Below are positions 1-10,743 of a stretch of DNA of 64,000 bases, in pieces. This DNA is from Carallia brachiata (Eukaryota; Streptophyta; Magnoliopsida; Malpighiales; Rhizophoraceae). Within the stretch, counting starts at the first letter, position 1, and each line of letters begins with the position of its first letter. The stretch covers positions 3,286,001-3,350,000 of the forward strand of contig JADCRB010000114.1 of the NCBI GenBank assembly GCA_021464245.1, read 5' to 3'. A program made the position numbers and the translations under genes. Under the pieces are notes generated by a model. The model had not been told where the DNA came from. It worked only from the letters and a program-made list of their open reading frames with translations, and made no database searches.

Positions 1-421
1 GGAAAACACGGCCATTACGGACTGGGGAGACGGGTCTCTGCGCCTGTCGGACCGAGGGTCGCGAGAAGCCCATTTTCGATCCCGGGACGGCAAACACAAC
101 TGTTCGTCCCCCGGCGCGGAAGGGTCTAAAGGGCATTGAAAAGCGCGCAAAAACGACAAAGTCGACGAGAATTGAATCAGGAAATACTGGCGTAGAGGCG
201 TAGAGGAAACCATTACTTCGAAGAGGACCAAAACTAACTGAAACGGTGGAATTTGACCCCGAAGAATGGGGTCAATGGAGCGAAGCTCAATTGACAGCCT
301 AATAGAGCTCAAAAGAGCTTTCCGTCGACTGGTTACGGCGCACGCGGTTCCACGCGCACAAAAAGTTATGAACGTTCGAAGTTAAGCTCTGGATACGCGA
401 CAGCTTTGAGGGCAAAAACGG

Positions 422-517
422 CACCCATCGGATCCCGTCTGAGCCTCGAAGTTAAACGCGCTTGGGAGAGAGTAGTACCTGGACGGGTGGCCTCCTGGGA
501 AGTCCCGTGTTGCACCC
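422..517 (+). pseudogene. Diverged 5S-like spacer copy
   Basis: First visible spacer copy. Over its length it aligns to 5S from about nt 12 to the 3' end, ending GTGTTGCACCC. This one lacks a few bases near its start (CACCCATCGG instead of CACCAGCGAATCGG). No T4 or longer run follows it before the 5S gene at 696. Confidence 0.8.
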
Positions 518-662
518 TGCGCCATTCGTAGTTGATTCGAGCTGCGGGTTGGAAATTTGGCCGTCTCAGAGTTGGAAAGGGGTTTGGGCGGTGTCTCGGA
601 CTCCGATCGTCCCGAGAAGGCGGTTCTCAGTCCCGAGAAACCATTGGCCATGCTGTGGGGGC

Positions 663-695
663 TGGCTCTTAACGATTGAGTGCGCATCCCTTGAT
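663..695 (+). promoter_or_regulatory. 5S upstream region (representative)
   Basis: Conserved 5' flank present before every 5S copy. GC at -12/-11 agrees with the known plant 5S upstream element. The -28 region is TTAACGATT, a poor TATA-like sequence. Position -1 is T, not the usual C. The CGCATCCC just before the start is a near inverted match to the GGGTGCG at the gene start, so a short hairpin could span the start site. Confidence 0.55.
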
Positions 696-814
696 GGGTG
701 CGATCATACCAGCACTAATGCACCGGATCCCATCAGAACTCCGAAGTTAAACGTGCTTGGGCGAGAGTAGTACTAGGATGGGTGACCTCCTGGGAAGTCC
801 TCGTGTTGCACCCC
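696..814 (+). rRNA. 5S ribosomal RNA, canonical form
   Basis: Full-length 119 nt 5S rRNA, a large-subunit RNA made by RNA polymerase III. It starts GGGTGCGATCATACC and ends GTGTTGCACCCC, so the two ends can pair as helix I. The internal promoter is visible: box A around 743-760, the intermediate element around 765-780 and box C with GACCTCCTGGGAAGTCC. Box A reads GTTAAACGTGC where most plant 5S genes have GTTAAGCGTGC; this holds in nearly all copies here. Upstream there is GC at -12/-11 and a weak TTAACGATT near -27, but T rather than C at -1. A T5 run begins 3 nt after the end. This is the reference copy for the variants below. Confidence 0.97.
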
Positions 815-816
815 TC

Positions 817-834
817 TATTTTTCGTCCTTTTTT
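817..834 (+). terminator. Pol III T-run terminator of 5S gene (representative)
   Basis: The 5S end is followed by TTTTT at 817-821 and a second T6 run a few bases later. The same double T-run follows almost every 5S copy in the array, with the intervening bases CGTCC in canonical units and CGTAC in most others. The diverged spacer copies have no such run. Confidence 0.85.
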
Positions 835-1094
835 GCCTGCTGCGGCGGGAAAACACGGCCATTACGGACTGGGGAGACGGGTCTCCGCTGCCTGTCGGAC
901 TCCGAGGGTCGCGAGAAGCCCATTTTCGATCCCGGGACGGCAAACACAACTGTTCGTCCCCCGGCGCGGAAGGGTCTAAAGGGCATTGAAAAGCGCGCAA
1001 AAATGACAAAGTCGACGAGAATTGAATCAGGAAATACTGGCGTAGAGGAAACCATTACTTCGAAGATGACCAAAACTAACTGAAACGGTGGAAT

Positions 1095-1117
1095 TTGACC
1101 CCGAAGAATGGGGTCAA
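1095..1117 (+). other. Conserved spacer hairpin (representative)
   Basis: Perfect 8-bp inverted repeat TTGACCCC / GGGGTCAA around the 7-nt loop GAAGAAT, in the spacer between the 5S gene and the diverged copy. It recurs in nearly every unit with few changes (exceptions include 15371-15392 and 17909-17924). Just after it come GAGC-GAA-GCTC and AGCTC-AACAA-GAGCT, two more small potential hairpins. No function is known to me. Confidence 0.6.
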
Positions 1118-1265
1118 TGGAGCGAAGCTCAATTGACAGCCTAATAGAGCTCAAAAAGAGCTTTCCGTCGACTGGTTACGGCGCACGCGGTTCCACGCGC
1201 ACAAAAAGTTATGAACGTTCGAAGTTAAGCTCTGGATACGCGACAGCTTTGAGGGCAAAAACTGG

Positions 1266-1367
1266 CACCAGCGAATCGGATCCCGTCTGAGCCTCGAAGT
1301 TAAACGCGCTTGGGAGAGAGTAGTACCTGGACGGGTGGCCTCCTGGGAAGTCCCCGTGTTGCACCCC
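1266..1367 (+). pseudogene. Diverged 5S-like spacer copy (reference)
   Basis: Reference spacer copy, 102 nt from CACCAGC to CACCCC. It resembles 5S nt 12-119: GGATCCC, then GAAGTTAAACGCGCTTGGGAG in box A, CTGGACGGG in the intermediate element and GGCCTCCTGGGAAGTCC in box C. Similarity probably reaches 13 nt further 5' (GGGC at 1253) and into the upstream flank (GCTCT ... CTTTGA against GCTCT ... CTTGAT). Four to five bases of the ACTAATGCAC segment are missing. No T-run terminator follows. I read it as a degenerate paralogue carried along in the unit; whether it is transcribed is unknown. Confidence 0.85.
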
Positions 1368-1546
1368 TGCGCCATTCGTAGTTGATTCGAGCTGCGGGTT
1401 GGAAATTTGGCCGTCTCAGAGTTGGGAAAGGGGTTTGGGCGGTGTCTCGGACTCCGATCGTCCCGAGAAGGCGGTTCTCAGTCCCGAGAAACCATTGGCC
1501 ATGCTGTGGGGGCTGGCTCTTAACGATTGAGTGCGCATCCCTTGAT

Positions 1547-1665
1547 GGGTGCGATCATACCAGCACTAATGCACCGGATCCCATCAGAACTCCGAAGTTA
1601 AACGTGCTTGGGCGAGAGTAGTACTAGGATGGGTGACCTCCTGGGAAGTCCTCGTGTTGCACCCC
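1547..1665 (+). rRNA. 5S ribosomal RNA, canonical form
   Basis: Identical in sequence to the copy at 696. Confidence 0.97.
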
Positions 1666-2115
1666 TCTATTTTTCGTCCTTTTTTGCCTGCTGCGGCGGG
1701 AAAACACGGCCATTACGGACTGGGGAGACGGGTCTCCGCTGCCTGTCGGACTCCGAGGGTCGCGAGAAGCCCATTTTCGATCCCGGGACGGCAAACACAA
1801 CTGTTCGTCCCCCGGCGCGGAAGGTCTAAAGGGCATTGAAAAGCGCGCAAAAATGACAAAGTCGACGAGAATTGAATCAGGAAATACTGGCGTAGAGGAA
1901 ACCATTACTTCGAAGAGGACCAAAACTAACTGAAACGGTGGAATTTGACCCCGAAGAATGGGGTCAATGGAGCGAAGCTCAATTGACAGCCTAATAGAGC
2001 TCAAAAAGAGCTTTCCGTCGACTGGTTACGGCGCACGCGGTTCCACGCGCACAAAAAGTTATGAACGTTCGAAGTTAAGCTCTGGATACGCGACAGCTTT
2101 GAGGGCAAAAACTGG

Positions 2116-2217
2116 CACCAGCGAATCGGATCCCGTCTGAGCCTCGAAGTTAAACGCGCTTGGGAGAGAGTAGTACCTGGACGGGTGGCCTCCTGGGAAG
2201 TCCCCGTGTTGCACCCC
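2116..2217 (+). pseudogene. Diverged 5S-like spacer copy
   Basis: Same as the reference spacer copy at 1266. Confidence 0.85.
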
Positions 2218-2396
2218 TGCGCCATTCGTAGTTGATTCGAGCTGCGGGTTGGAAATTTGGCCGTCTCAGAGTTGGGAAAGGGGTTTGGGCGGTGTCTCGG
2301 ACTCCGATCGTCCCGAGAAGGCGGTTCTCAGTCCCGAGAAACCATTGGCCATGCTGTGGGGGCTGGCTCTTAACGATTGAGTGCGCATCCCTTGAT

Positions 2397-2515
2397 GGGT
2401 GCGATCATACCAGCACTAATGCACCGGATCCCATCAGAACTCCGAAGTTAAACGTGCTTGGGCGAGAGTAGTACTAGGATGGGTGACCTCCTGGGAAGTC
2501 CTCGTGTTGCACCCC
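2397..2515 (+). rRNA. 5S ribosomal RNA, canonical form
   Basis: Identical in sequence to the copy at 696. Confidence 0.97.
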
Positions 2516-2965
2516 TCTATTTTTCGTCCTTTTTTGCCTGCTGCGGCGGGAAAACACGGCCATTACGGACTGGGGAGACGGGTCTCCGCTGCCTGTCGGA
2601 CTCCGAGGGTCGCGAGAAGCCCATTTTCGATCCCGGGACGGCAAACACAACTGTTCGTCCCCCGGCGCGGAAGGGTCTAAAGGGCATTGAAAAGCGCGCA
2701 AAAATGACAAAGTCGACGAGAATTGAATCAGGAAATACTGGCGTAGAGGAAACCATTACTTCGAAGAGGACCAAAACTAACTGAAACGGTGGAATTTGAC
2801 CCCGAAGAATGGGGTCAATGGAGCGAAGCTCAATTGACAGCCTAATAGAGCTCAAAAAGAGCTTTCCGTCGACTGGTTACGGCGCACGCGGTTCCACGCG
2901 CACAAAAAGTTATGAACGTTCGAAGTTAAGCTCTGGATACGCGACAGCTTTGAGGGCAAAAACGG

Positions 2966-3063
2966 CACCAGCGAATCGGATCCCGTCTGAGCCTCGAAGT
3001 TAAACGCGGGAGAGAGTAGTACCTGGACGGGTGGCCTCCTGGGAAGTCCCCGTGTTGCACCCC
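2966..3063 (+). pseudogene. Diverged 5S-like spacer copy
   Basis: Lacks CTTG in box A (ACGCGGGAGAG). Confidence 0.8.
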
Positions 3064-3237
3064 TGCGCCATTCGTAGTTGATTCGAGCTGCGGGTTGGAA
3101 ATTTGGCCGTCTCAGAGTTGGGAAGGGGTTTGGGCGGTGTCTCGGACTCCGATCTCCCGAGAAGGCGGTTCTCAGTCCCGAGAACCATTGCCATGTTGTG
3201 GGGCAGGCTCTTAACGATTGAGTGCGCATCCCTTGAT

Positions 3238-3354
3238 GGGTGCGTTCATACCAGCACTAATGCACCGGATCCCATCAGACTCGAAGTTAAACGTGCTTGG
3301 GCGAGAGTAGTACTAGGATGGGTGACCTCCTGGGAAGTCCTCGTGTTGCACCCC
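3238..3354 (+). rRNA. 5S ribosomal RNA, 117 nt variant
   Basis: Has GCGTTCATACC (A to T at nt 7) and lacks two bases before box A (CAGACTCGAAG), both at sites that vary between copies. Box C is canonical (GGGAAG). Confidence 0.93.
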
Positions 3355-3805
3355 TCTATTTTTCGTACTTTTTTGCCTGCTGCGGCGGGAAAACACGGCC
3401 ATTACGGACTGGGGAACGGGTCTCTGCGGCCTGTCGGACACCGAGGGTCGCGAGAAGCCCATTTTCGATCCCGGGACGGCAAACACAACTGTTCGTCCCC
3501 CGGCCGGAAGGGTCTAAAGGGCATTGAAAAGCGCACAAAAATGACAAAGTCGACGAGAATTGAATCAGGAAATACTGGCGTAGAGGAACCATTACTTCGA
3601 AGAAGACCAAAACTAACTGAAACGGTGGTGGAATTTGACCCCGAAGAATGGGGTCAATGGAGCGAAGCTCGATTGACAGCCTAATAGAGCTCAACAAGAG
3701 CTTTCCGTCGACTGGTTACGGCACACGCGGTTCCACGCGCACAAAAAGTTACGAACGTTCGAAGTTAAGCTCTGGATACGCGACAGCTTTGAGGGAAAAA
3801 ATCGG

Positions 3806-3907
3806 CACCAGCAAATCGGATCCCGTCTGAGCCTCGAAGTTAAACGCGCTTGGGAGAGAGTAGTACCTGGACGGGTGGCCTCCTGGGAAGTCCCCGTGTT
3901 GCACCCC
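3806..3907 (+). pseudogene. Diverged 5S-like spacer copy
   Basis: Full-length spacer copy with GCAAATCGG in place of GCGAATCGG. Confidence 0.83.
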
Positions 3908-4086
3908 TGCGCCATTCGTAGTTGATTCGAGCTTCGGGTTGGAAATTTGGCCGTCTCAGAGTTGGGAAAGGGGTTTGGGCGGTGTCTCGGACTCCGATCT
4001 CCCGAGAAGGCGGTTCTCAGTCCCGAGAAACCATTGGCGATGTTTGTGGGTGCAGGCTCTTAACGATTGAGTGCGCATCCCTTGAT

Positions 4087-4201
4087 GGGTGCGTCATACC
4101 AGCACTAATGCACCGGATCCCATCAGAACTGAAGTTAAACGTGCTTGGGCGAGAGTAGTACTAGGATGGGTGACCTCCTGGGAGTCCTCGTGTTGCACCC
4201 C
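4087..4201 (+). rRNA. 5S ribosomal RNA, 115 nt variant
   Basis: Four bases short: nt 7 is missing, two bases are missing before box A, and one is missing in box C (GGGAGTCC). Every missing base lies at or beside a position polymorphic between copies, so consensus error is likely. Confidence 0.9.
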
Positions 4202-4643
4202 TCTATTTTTCGTTTTTTTGCCTGCTGCGGCGGGAAAACACGGCCATTACGGACTGGGGAGAGGGTCTGCGGCCTGTGGACACGAGGGTCGCGAGAACCC
4301 ATTTTCGATCCCGGGACGGCAAACACAACTGTTCGTCCCGGCGCGGAAGGGTCTAAAGGGCATTGAAAAGAGCGCAAAAACGACAAAGTCGCGAGAATTG
4401 AATCAGGAAATACTGGCGTAGAGGAAACCATTACTTCGAAGAACCAAAACTAACTGAAACTGGAAGGTGGAATTTGACCCCGAAGAATGGGGTCAATGGA
4501 GCGAAGCTCAATTGACAGCCTAATAGAGCTCAACAAGAGCTTTCCGTCGACTGGTTACGGCCCACGCGGTTCCACGCGCACAAAAAGTTATGAACGTTCG
4601 AAGTTAAGCTCTGGATACGCGACAGCTTTGAGGCAAAAACCGG

Positions 4644-4744
4644 CACCAGCGAATCGGATCCCGTCTGAGCCTCGAAGTTAAACGCGCTTGGGAGAGAGTA
4701 GTACCTGGACGGGTGGCCTCCTGGGAAGTCCCCGTGTTGCACCC
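4644..4744 (+). pseudogene. Diverged 5S-like spacer copy
   Basis: One C short at its 3' end. Confidence 0.82.
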
Positions 4745-4919
4745 TGCCATTCGTAGTTGATTCGAGCTGCGGGTTGGAAATTTGGCCGTCTCAGAGTTGG
4801 GAACGGGGTTTGGGCGGTGTCTCGGACTCCGATCCTCCGAGAAGGCGGTTCTGGTCCCGAGAAGCCATTGGCGATGTTGTGGGGGCAGGCTCTTAACGAT
4901 TGAGTGCGCATCCCTTGAT

Positions 4920-5040
4920 GGGTGCGTTCGTACCAGCACTAATGCACCAGATCCCATCAGAAACACTGAAGTTAAACGTGCTTGGGCGAGAGTAGTACTA
5001 GGATGGGTGACCTCCTGGGGAAGTCCTCGTGTTGCACCCC
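4920..5040 (+). rRNA. 5S ribosomal RNA, 121 nt variant
   Basis: Has GTTCGTACC, CACCAGATCC and one extra base each before box A (AAACACTGAAG) and in box C (TGGGGAAGTCC). Confidence 0.9.
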
Positions 5041-5482
5041 TCTATTTTTTCGTACTTTTTTGCCACTGCAGCGGGAATACAAGACCATTACGGACTGGGG
5101 AGACGGGTCTCTGCGGCCTGTCATCCCGAGGTCGCTAGAAGGCCATTTTCGATCCCGGGACGGCAAACAACAACTCGTCCCCCGGCGGAAGGGTCTAAAG
5201 GGCATTGAAAAGCGCGCAAAAATGACAAAGTCGACGAGAATGAATCAGGAAATACTGGCGTAGAGGAAACCATTACTTCGAAGAATACCAAAACTAACTG
5301 AAACGGTGGAATTTGACCCCGAAGAATGGGGTCAATGGAGCGAAGCTCGATTCACAGCCTAATAGAGCTCAACAAGAGCTTTCCTTCGACTGGTTACGGC
5401 ACACGCGGTTCCACGCGCACAAAAAGTTTGAACGTTCGAAGTTAAGCTCTGGATACGCGACAGCTTTGAGGGCAAAAACCGG

Positions 5483-5578
5483 CACCAGCGATCGGATCCC
5501 GTCTGAGCCTCGAAGTTAAACGCTTGGGAGAGGTAGTACCTGGGGGTGGCCTCCTGGGAAGTCCCCGTGTTGCACCCC
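5483..5578 (+). pseudogene. Diverged 5S-like spacer copy
   Basis: Short version with bases missing in box A (CGCTTGGGAGAGG) and in the intermediate element (CTGGGGGTGG). Confidence 0.78.
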
Positions 5579-5756
5579 TGCGCCATTCGTAGTTGATTCG
5601 AGCTGCGGGTTGGAAATTTGGCCGTCTCAGAGTTGGGAAAGGGGTTTGGGCGGTGTCTCGGACTCCGATCCCCGAGAAGGCGGTTCTCTCGTCCCGAGAA
5701 GCCATTGGCGATGTTGTGGGGGCAGGCTCTTAACGATTGAGTGCGCATCCCTTGAT

Positions 5757-5874
5757 GGGTGCGTTCATACCAGCACTAATGCACCGGATCCCATCAGAAC
5801 TCTGAAGTTAACGTGCTTGGGCGAGAGTAGTACTAGGATGGGTGACCTCCTGGGACGTCCTCGTGTTGCACCCC
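5757..5874 (+). rRNA. 5S ribosomal RNA, 118 nt variant
   Basis: One A is missing in box A (GTTAACGTGC) and box C reads GGGACG. Confidence 0.92.
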
Positions 5875-6302
5875 CTATTTTTCGTACTTTTTGGCCTGCT
5901 GCGGCGGGAAAACACGGCCATTACGGACTGGGGAGACGGGTCTCTGCGGCCTGTCGGACACCGAGGGTCGCGAGAAGCCCATTTCCGCGATCCCGGGACG
6001 GCAAACACAACTGTTCGTCCCCCGGCGCGGAAGGGTCTAAAGGGCATTGAAAAGAGCGCAAAACGACAAAGTCGACGAGAATTGAATCAGGAAATACTGG
6101 CGTAGAGGAAACAATTACTTCGAAGAGGACCAAAACTAACTGAAACGGTGGAATTTGACCCGAAGAATGGGGTCAATGGAGCGAGGATCGATAAGAGCTT
6201 TCCGTCGACTAGTTACGGCACACGCGGTTCCACGTGCACAAAAAGTTATGAACGTTCGAAGTCAAGCTCTGGATACGCGATAGCTTTGAGGGCAAAAACT
6301 GG

Positions 6303-6402
6303 CACAGCGAATCGGATCCCGTCTGAGCCTCGAAGTTAAACACGTTGGGAGAGAGTAGTACCTGGACGGGTGGCCTCCTGGGAAGTCCCCGTGTTGCACC
6401 CC
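6303..6402 (+). pseudogene. Diverged 5S-like spacer copy
   Basis: Reads CACAGCGAATCGG and AACACGTTGGGAG. The spacer before it lost about 40 bp around 6185 (GCGAGGATCGATAAGAGC), which explains the short 801 bp unit. Confidence 0.8.
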
Positions 6403-6557
6403 TGCGCCATTCGTAGTTGATTCGAGCTGCGGGTTGAAAATTTGGCCGTCTCAGAGTTGGGAAAGGGGTTTGGGCGGTGTCTCGGGTCCCATCCTCCAGA
6501 AGCCATTGGCGATGTTGTGGGGGCAGGCTCTTAACGATTGAGTGCGCATCCCTTGAT

Positions 6558-6675
6558 GGGTGCATTCATACCAGCACTAATGCACCGGATCCCATCAGAA
6601 CTCCAAGTCAAACGTGCTTGCGCGAGAGTAGTACTAGGATGGGTGACCTCCTGGGATGTCCTCATGTTGCACCCC
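6558..6675 (+). rRNA. 5S ribosomal RNA, 118 nt variant
   Basis: Changed in box A (CCAAGTCAAACGTGC), has CTTGCGCGAG, and CTCATGTTG near the 3' end. Probably a weak promoter. Confidence 0.9.
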
Positions 6676-7121
6676 TCTATTTTTCGTACTTTTTAGGCCT
6701 GCTGCGGCGGGAAAACACGGCCATTACGGACTGGGGAGACGGGTCTCTACTGCCTGTCGGACTGAGGGTCGCAGAAGGCCATTTTCGATCCCGGGACGGC
6801 AAACACAACTGTTCGTCCCCCGCGCGGAAGGGTCTAAAGGGCATTGAAAAGCGCGCAAAAATGACAAAGTCGACGAGAATTGAATCAGAAATACTGGCGT
6901 AGAGGAAACCATTACTTCGAAGAGACCAAAACTAACTGAAACGGTGGAATTTGACCCCGAAGAATGGGGTCAATGGAGCGAAGCTCGATTGACAGCCTGA
7001 TAGAGCTCAAAAAGAGCTTTCCGTCGACTGGTTACGGCGCACGCGGTTCCACGCGCACAAAAAGTTATGCACGTTCGAAGTTAAGCTCTGGATACGCGAC
7101 AGCTTTGAGGGCAAAAACTGG

Positions 7122-7223
7122 CACCAGCGAATCGGATCCCGTCTGAGCCTCGAAGTTAAACGCGCTTGGGAGAGAGTAGTACCTGGACGGGTGGCCTCCT
7201 GGGAAGTCCCCGTGTTGCACCCC
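7122..7223 (+). pseudogene. Diverged 5S-like spacer copy
   Basis: Full 102 nt, as the reference copy at 1266. Confidence 0.85.
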
Positions 7224-7399
7224 TGCGCCATTCGTAGTTGATTCGAGCTGCGGGTTGGAAATTTGGCCGTCTCAGAGTTGGGAAAGGGGTTTGGGCGGTG
7301 TCTCGGACTCCGATCGTCCCGAGAAGGCGGTTCTCGGTCCGAGAACCATTGGCGATGTTGTGGGGCAGGCTCTTAACGATTGAGTGCGCATCCCTTGAT

Positions 7400-7518
7400 G
7401 GGTGCGTTCATACCAGCACTAATGCACCGGATCCCATCAGAACTCTGAAGTTAAACGTGCTTGGGCGAGAGTAGTACTAGGATGGGTGACCTCCTGGGAT
7501 GTCCTCGTGTTGCACCCC
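7400..7518 (+). rRNA. 5S ribosomal RNA, common variant
   Basis: 119 nt. Differs from canonical by GTTCATACC, CTCTGAAG and GGGATG in box C. Confidence 0.95.
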
Positions 7519-7965
7519 TCTATTTTTGTACTTTTTTGCCTGCTGCGGCGGGAAAACACGGCCATTACGGACTGGGGAGACGGGTCTCTGCGGCTGTCGG
7601 ACACCGAGGGTCGCGAGAAGCCCATTTTCGATCCCGGGACGGCAAACACAACTGTTCGTCCCCCGGCGCGGAAGGGTCTAAAGGGCATTGAAAAGAGCAC
7701 AAAAACGACAAAGTCGACGAGAATTGAATCAGGAAATACTGGCGTAGAGGAAACCATTACTTCGAAGAGGACCAAAACTAACTGAAACGGTGGAATTTGA
7801 CCCCGAAGAATGGGGTCAATGGAGCGAAGCTCGATTGACAGCCTAATAGAGCTCAACAAGAGCTTTCCGTCGACTGGTTACGGCCACGCGGTTCCACGCG
7901 CACAAAAAGTTATGAACGTTCGAAGTTAAGCTCTGGATACGCGACAGCTTTGAGGGCAAAAACGG

Positions 7966-8067
7966 CACCAGCGAATCGGATCCCGTCTGAGCCTCGAAGT
8001 TAAACGCGCTTGGGAGAGAGTAGTACCTGGACGGGTGGCCTCCTGGGAAGTCCCCGTGTTGCACCCC
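7966..8067 (+). pseudogene. Diverged 5S-like spacer copy
   Basis: Full 102 nt; one base lost just before it (AAACGGCACC). Confidence 0.85.
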
Positions 8068-8222
8068 TGCGCCATTCGTAGTTGATTCGAGCTGCGGGTT
8101 GGAAATTTGGCCGTCTCAGAGTTGGGAAAGGGGTTTGGGCGGTGTCTCGGCTCCATCTCCCGAGAAGCCATTGGCGATGTTGTGGGGGCAGGCTCTTAAC
8201 GATTGAGTGCGCATCCCTTGAT

Positions 8223-8339
8223 GGGTGCATTCATACCAGCACTAATGCACCGGATCCCATCAGAACTCCGAAGTTAAACGTGCTTGCGAGAGTAGTACTA
8301 GGATGGGTGACCTCCTGGGATGTCCTCGTGTTGCACCCC
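8223..8339 (+). rRNA. 5S ribosomal RNA, 117 nt variant
   Basis: GCATTCATACC; GG lost after box A (GCTTGCGAG); box C GGGATG. Confidence 0.92.
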
Positions 8340-8782
8340 TCTATTTTTCGTACTTTTTGCCTGCTGCGGCGGGAAAACACGGCCATTACGGACTGGGAGA
8401 CGGGTCTCTGCCTGTCGGACTCCGAGGGTCGCGAGAAGCCATTTTCGATCCCGGGACGGCAAACACAACTGTTCGTCCCCGCGCGCGGAAGGGTCTAAAG
8501 GGCATTGAAAAGCGCGCAAAAATGACAAAGTCGACGAGAATTGAATCAGAAAATACTGGCGTAGAGGAAACCATTACTTCGAAGAGGACCAAAACTAACT
8601 GAAACGGTGGAATTTGACCCCGAAGAATGGGGTCAATGGAGCGAAGCTCAATTGACAGCCTAATAGAGCTCAACAAGAGCTTTCCGTCGACTGGTTACGG
8701 CCACGCGGTTCCACGCGCACAAAAGTTATGAACGTTCGAAGTTAAGCTCTGGATACGCGACAGCTTTGAGGGCAAAAACTGG

Positions 8783-8884
8783 CACCAGCGAATCGGATCC
8801 CGTCTGAGCCTCGAAGTTAAACGCGCTTGGGAGAGAGTAGTACCTGGACGGGTGGCCTCCTGGGAAGTCCCCGTGTTGCACCCC
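8783..8884 (+). pseudogene. Diverged 5S-like spacer copy
   Basis: Full 102 nt, as the reference copy. Confidence 0.85.
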
Positions 8885-9058
8885 TGCGCCATTCGTAGTT
8901 GATTCGAGCTGCGGGTTGGAAATTTGGCCGTCTCAGAGTTGGGAAAGGGGTTTGGGCGGTGTCTCGGACTCCGATCGTCCCGAGAAGGCGGTTCTCGGTC
9001 CCGAGAAGCCATTGGCTGTTGTGGGCAGGCTCTTAACGATTGAGTGCGCATCCTTGAT

Positions 9059-9176
9059 GGGTGCGTTCATACCAGCACTAATGCACCGGATCCCATCAGA
9101 CCCTGAAGTTAAACGTGCTTGGGCGAGAGTAGTACTAGGATGGGTGACCTCCTGGGATGTCCTCGTGTTGCACCCC
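9059..9176 (+). rRNA. 5S ribosomal RNA, 118 nt variant
   Basis: Reads CAGACCCTGAAG before box A; GGGATG in box C. Confidence 0.93.
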
Positions 9177-9617
9177 TCTATTTTTCCTTTTTTGCCTGCT
9201 GCGGCGGGAAAACACGGCCATTACGGACTGGGGAGACGGGTCTCTGCTGCCTGTCGGACACCGAGGGTCGCGAGAAGCCCATTTTCGATCCCGGGACGGC
9301 AAACACAACTGTTCGTCCCCCGGCGGGAAGGGTCTAAAGGGCATTGAAAAGAGCACAAAAACGACAAAGTCGACGAGAATTGAATCAGGAAATACTGGCG
9401 TAGAGGAACCATTACTTCGAAGAGACCAAAACTAACTGAAACGGTGGAATTTGACCCCGAAGAATGGGGTCAATGGAGCGAAGCTCGATTGACAGCCTAA
9501 TAGAGCTCAAAGAGCTTTCCGTCGACTGGTTACGGCGCACGCGGTTCCACGCGACAAAAAGTTATGAACGTTCGAAGTTAAGCTCTGGATACGCGACAGC
9601 TTTGAGGGCAAAAACGG

Positions 9618-9719
9618 CACCAGCGAATCGGATCCCGTCTGAGCCTCGAAGTTAAACGCGCTTGGGAGAGAGTAGTACCTGGACGGGTGGCCTCCTGGGA
9701 AGTCCCCGTGTTGCACCCC
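9618..9719 (+). pseudogene. Diverged 5S-like spacer copy
   Basis: Full 102 nt. Confidence 0.85.
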
Positions 9720-9895
9720 TGCGCCATTCGTAGTTGATTCGAGCTCGGGTTGGAAATTTGGCCGTCTCAGAGTTGGGAAAGGGGTTTGGGCGGTGTCTCG
9801 GACTCCGATCCTCCCGAGAAGGCGGTTCTCGTCCCGAGAAGCCATTGGCGATGTTGTGGGGCAGGCTCTTAACGATTGAGTGCGCATCCCTTGAT

Positions 9896-10014
9896 GGGTG
9901 CGTTCATACCAGCACTAATGCACCGGATCCCATCAGAACTCTGAAGTTAAACGTGCTTGGGCGAGAGTAGTACTAGGATGGGTGACCTCCTGGGATGTCC
10001 TCGTGTTGCACCCC
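9896..10014 (+). rRNA. 5S ribosomal RNA, common variant
   Basis: 119 nt with GTTCATACC, CTCTGAAG and GGGATG. Confidence 0.95.
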
Positions 10015-10462
10015 TCTATTTTTCGTATTTTTTTGCCTGCTGCGGCGGGAAAACACGGCCATTACGGACTGGGGAGACGGGTCTCTGCGGCCTGTCGGAC
10101 CGAGGGTCGCGAGAACCCATTTTCGATCCCGGGACGGCAAACACAACTGTTCGTCCCCCGGCGCGGAAGGGTCTAAAGGGCATTGAAAAGAGCGCAAAAA
10201 CGACAAAGTCGACGAGAATTGAATCAGGAAATACTGGCGTAGAGGAAACCATTACTTCGAAGAATACCAAAACTAACTGAAACGGTGGAATTTGACCCCG
10301 AAGAATGGGGTCAATGGAGCGAAGTTCAATTGACAGCCTAATAGAGCTCAACAAGAGCTTTCCGTCGACTGGTTACGGCCCACGCGGTTCCACGCGCACA
10401 AAAAGTTATGAACGTTCGAAGTTAAGCTCTGGATACGCGACAGCTTTGAGGGCAAAAACCGG

Positions 10463-10564
10463 CACCAGCGAGTCGGATCCCGTCTGTGCCTCGAAGTTAA
10501 ATGCGCTTGGGAGAGGGTAGTACCTGGATGGGTGGCCTCCTGGGAAGGCCCCGTGTCGCACCCC
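10463..10564 (+). pseudogene. Diverged 5S-like spacer copy
   Basis: Variant with AGTCGG, CTGTGCCTC, GGATGGGTGG, GGGAAGGCC and GTGTCGC. Confidence 0.83.
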
Positions 10565-10743
10565 TGCGCGATTCGTAGTTGATTCGAGCTGCGGGTTGGA
10601 AATTTGGCTGTCTCAGAGTTGGGAAAGTGGTTTGGGCGGTGTCTCGGACTCCGATCCTCCTGAGAAGGCTGTTCTCGGTCCTGAGAAGCCATTGGCGATG
10701 TTGTGGGGGCAGGCTCTTAACGATTGAGTGCGCATCCCTTGAT

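Noticed and set aside
1215..1245. GTTCGAAGTTAAGCTCTGG as a third 5S box A
   Set aside because: Only about ten bases match, and the stretch aligns better to the 5S upstream flank (GCTCT...), as expected if it is the promoter side of the paralogue.
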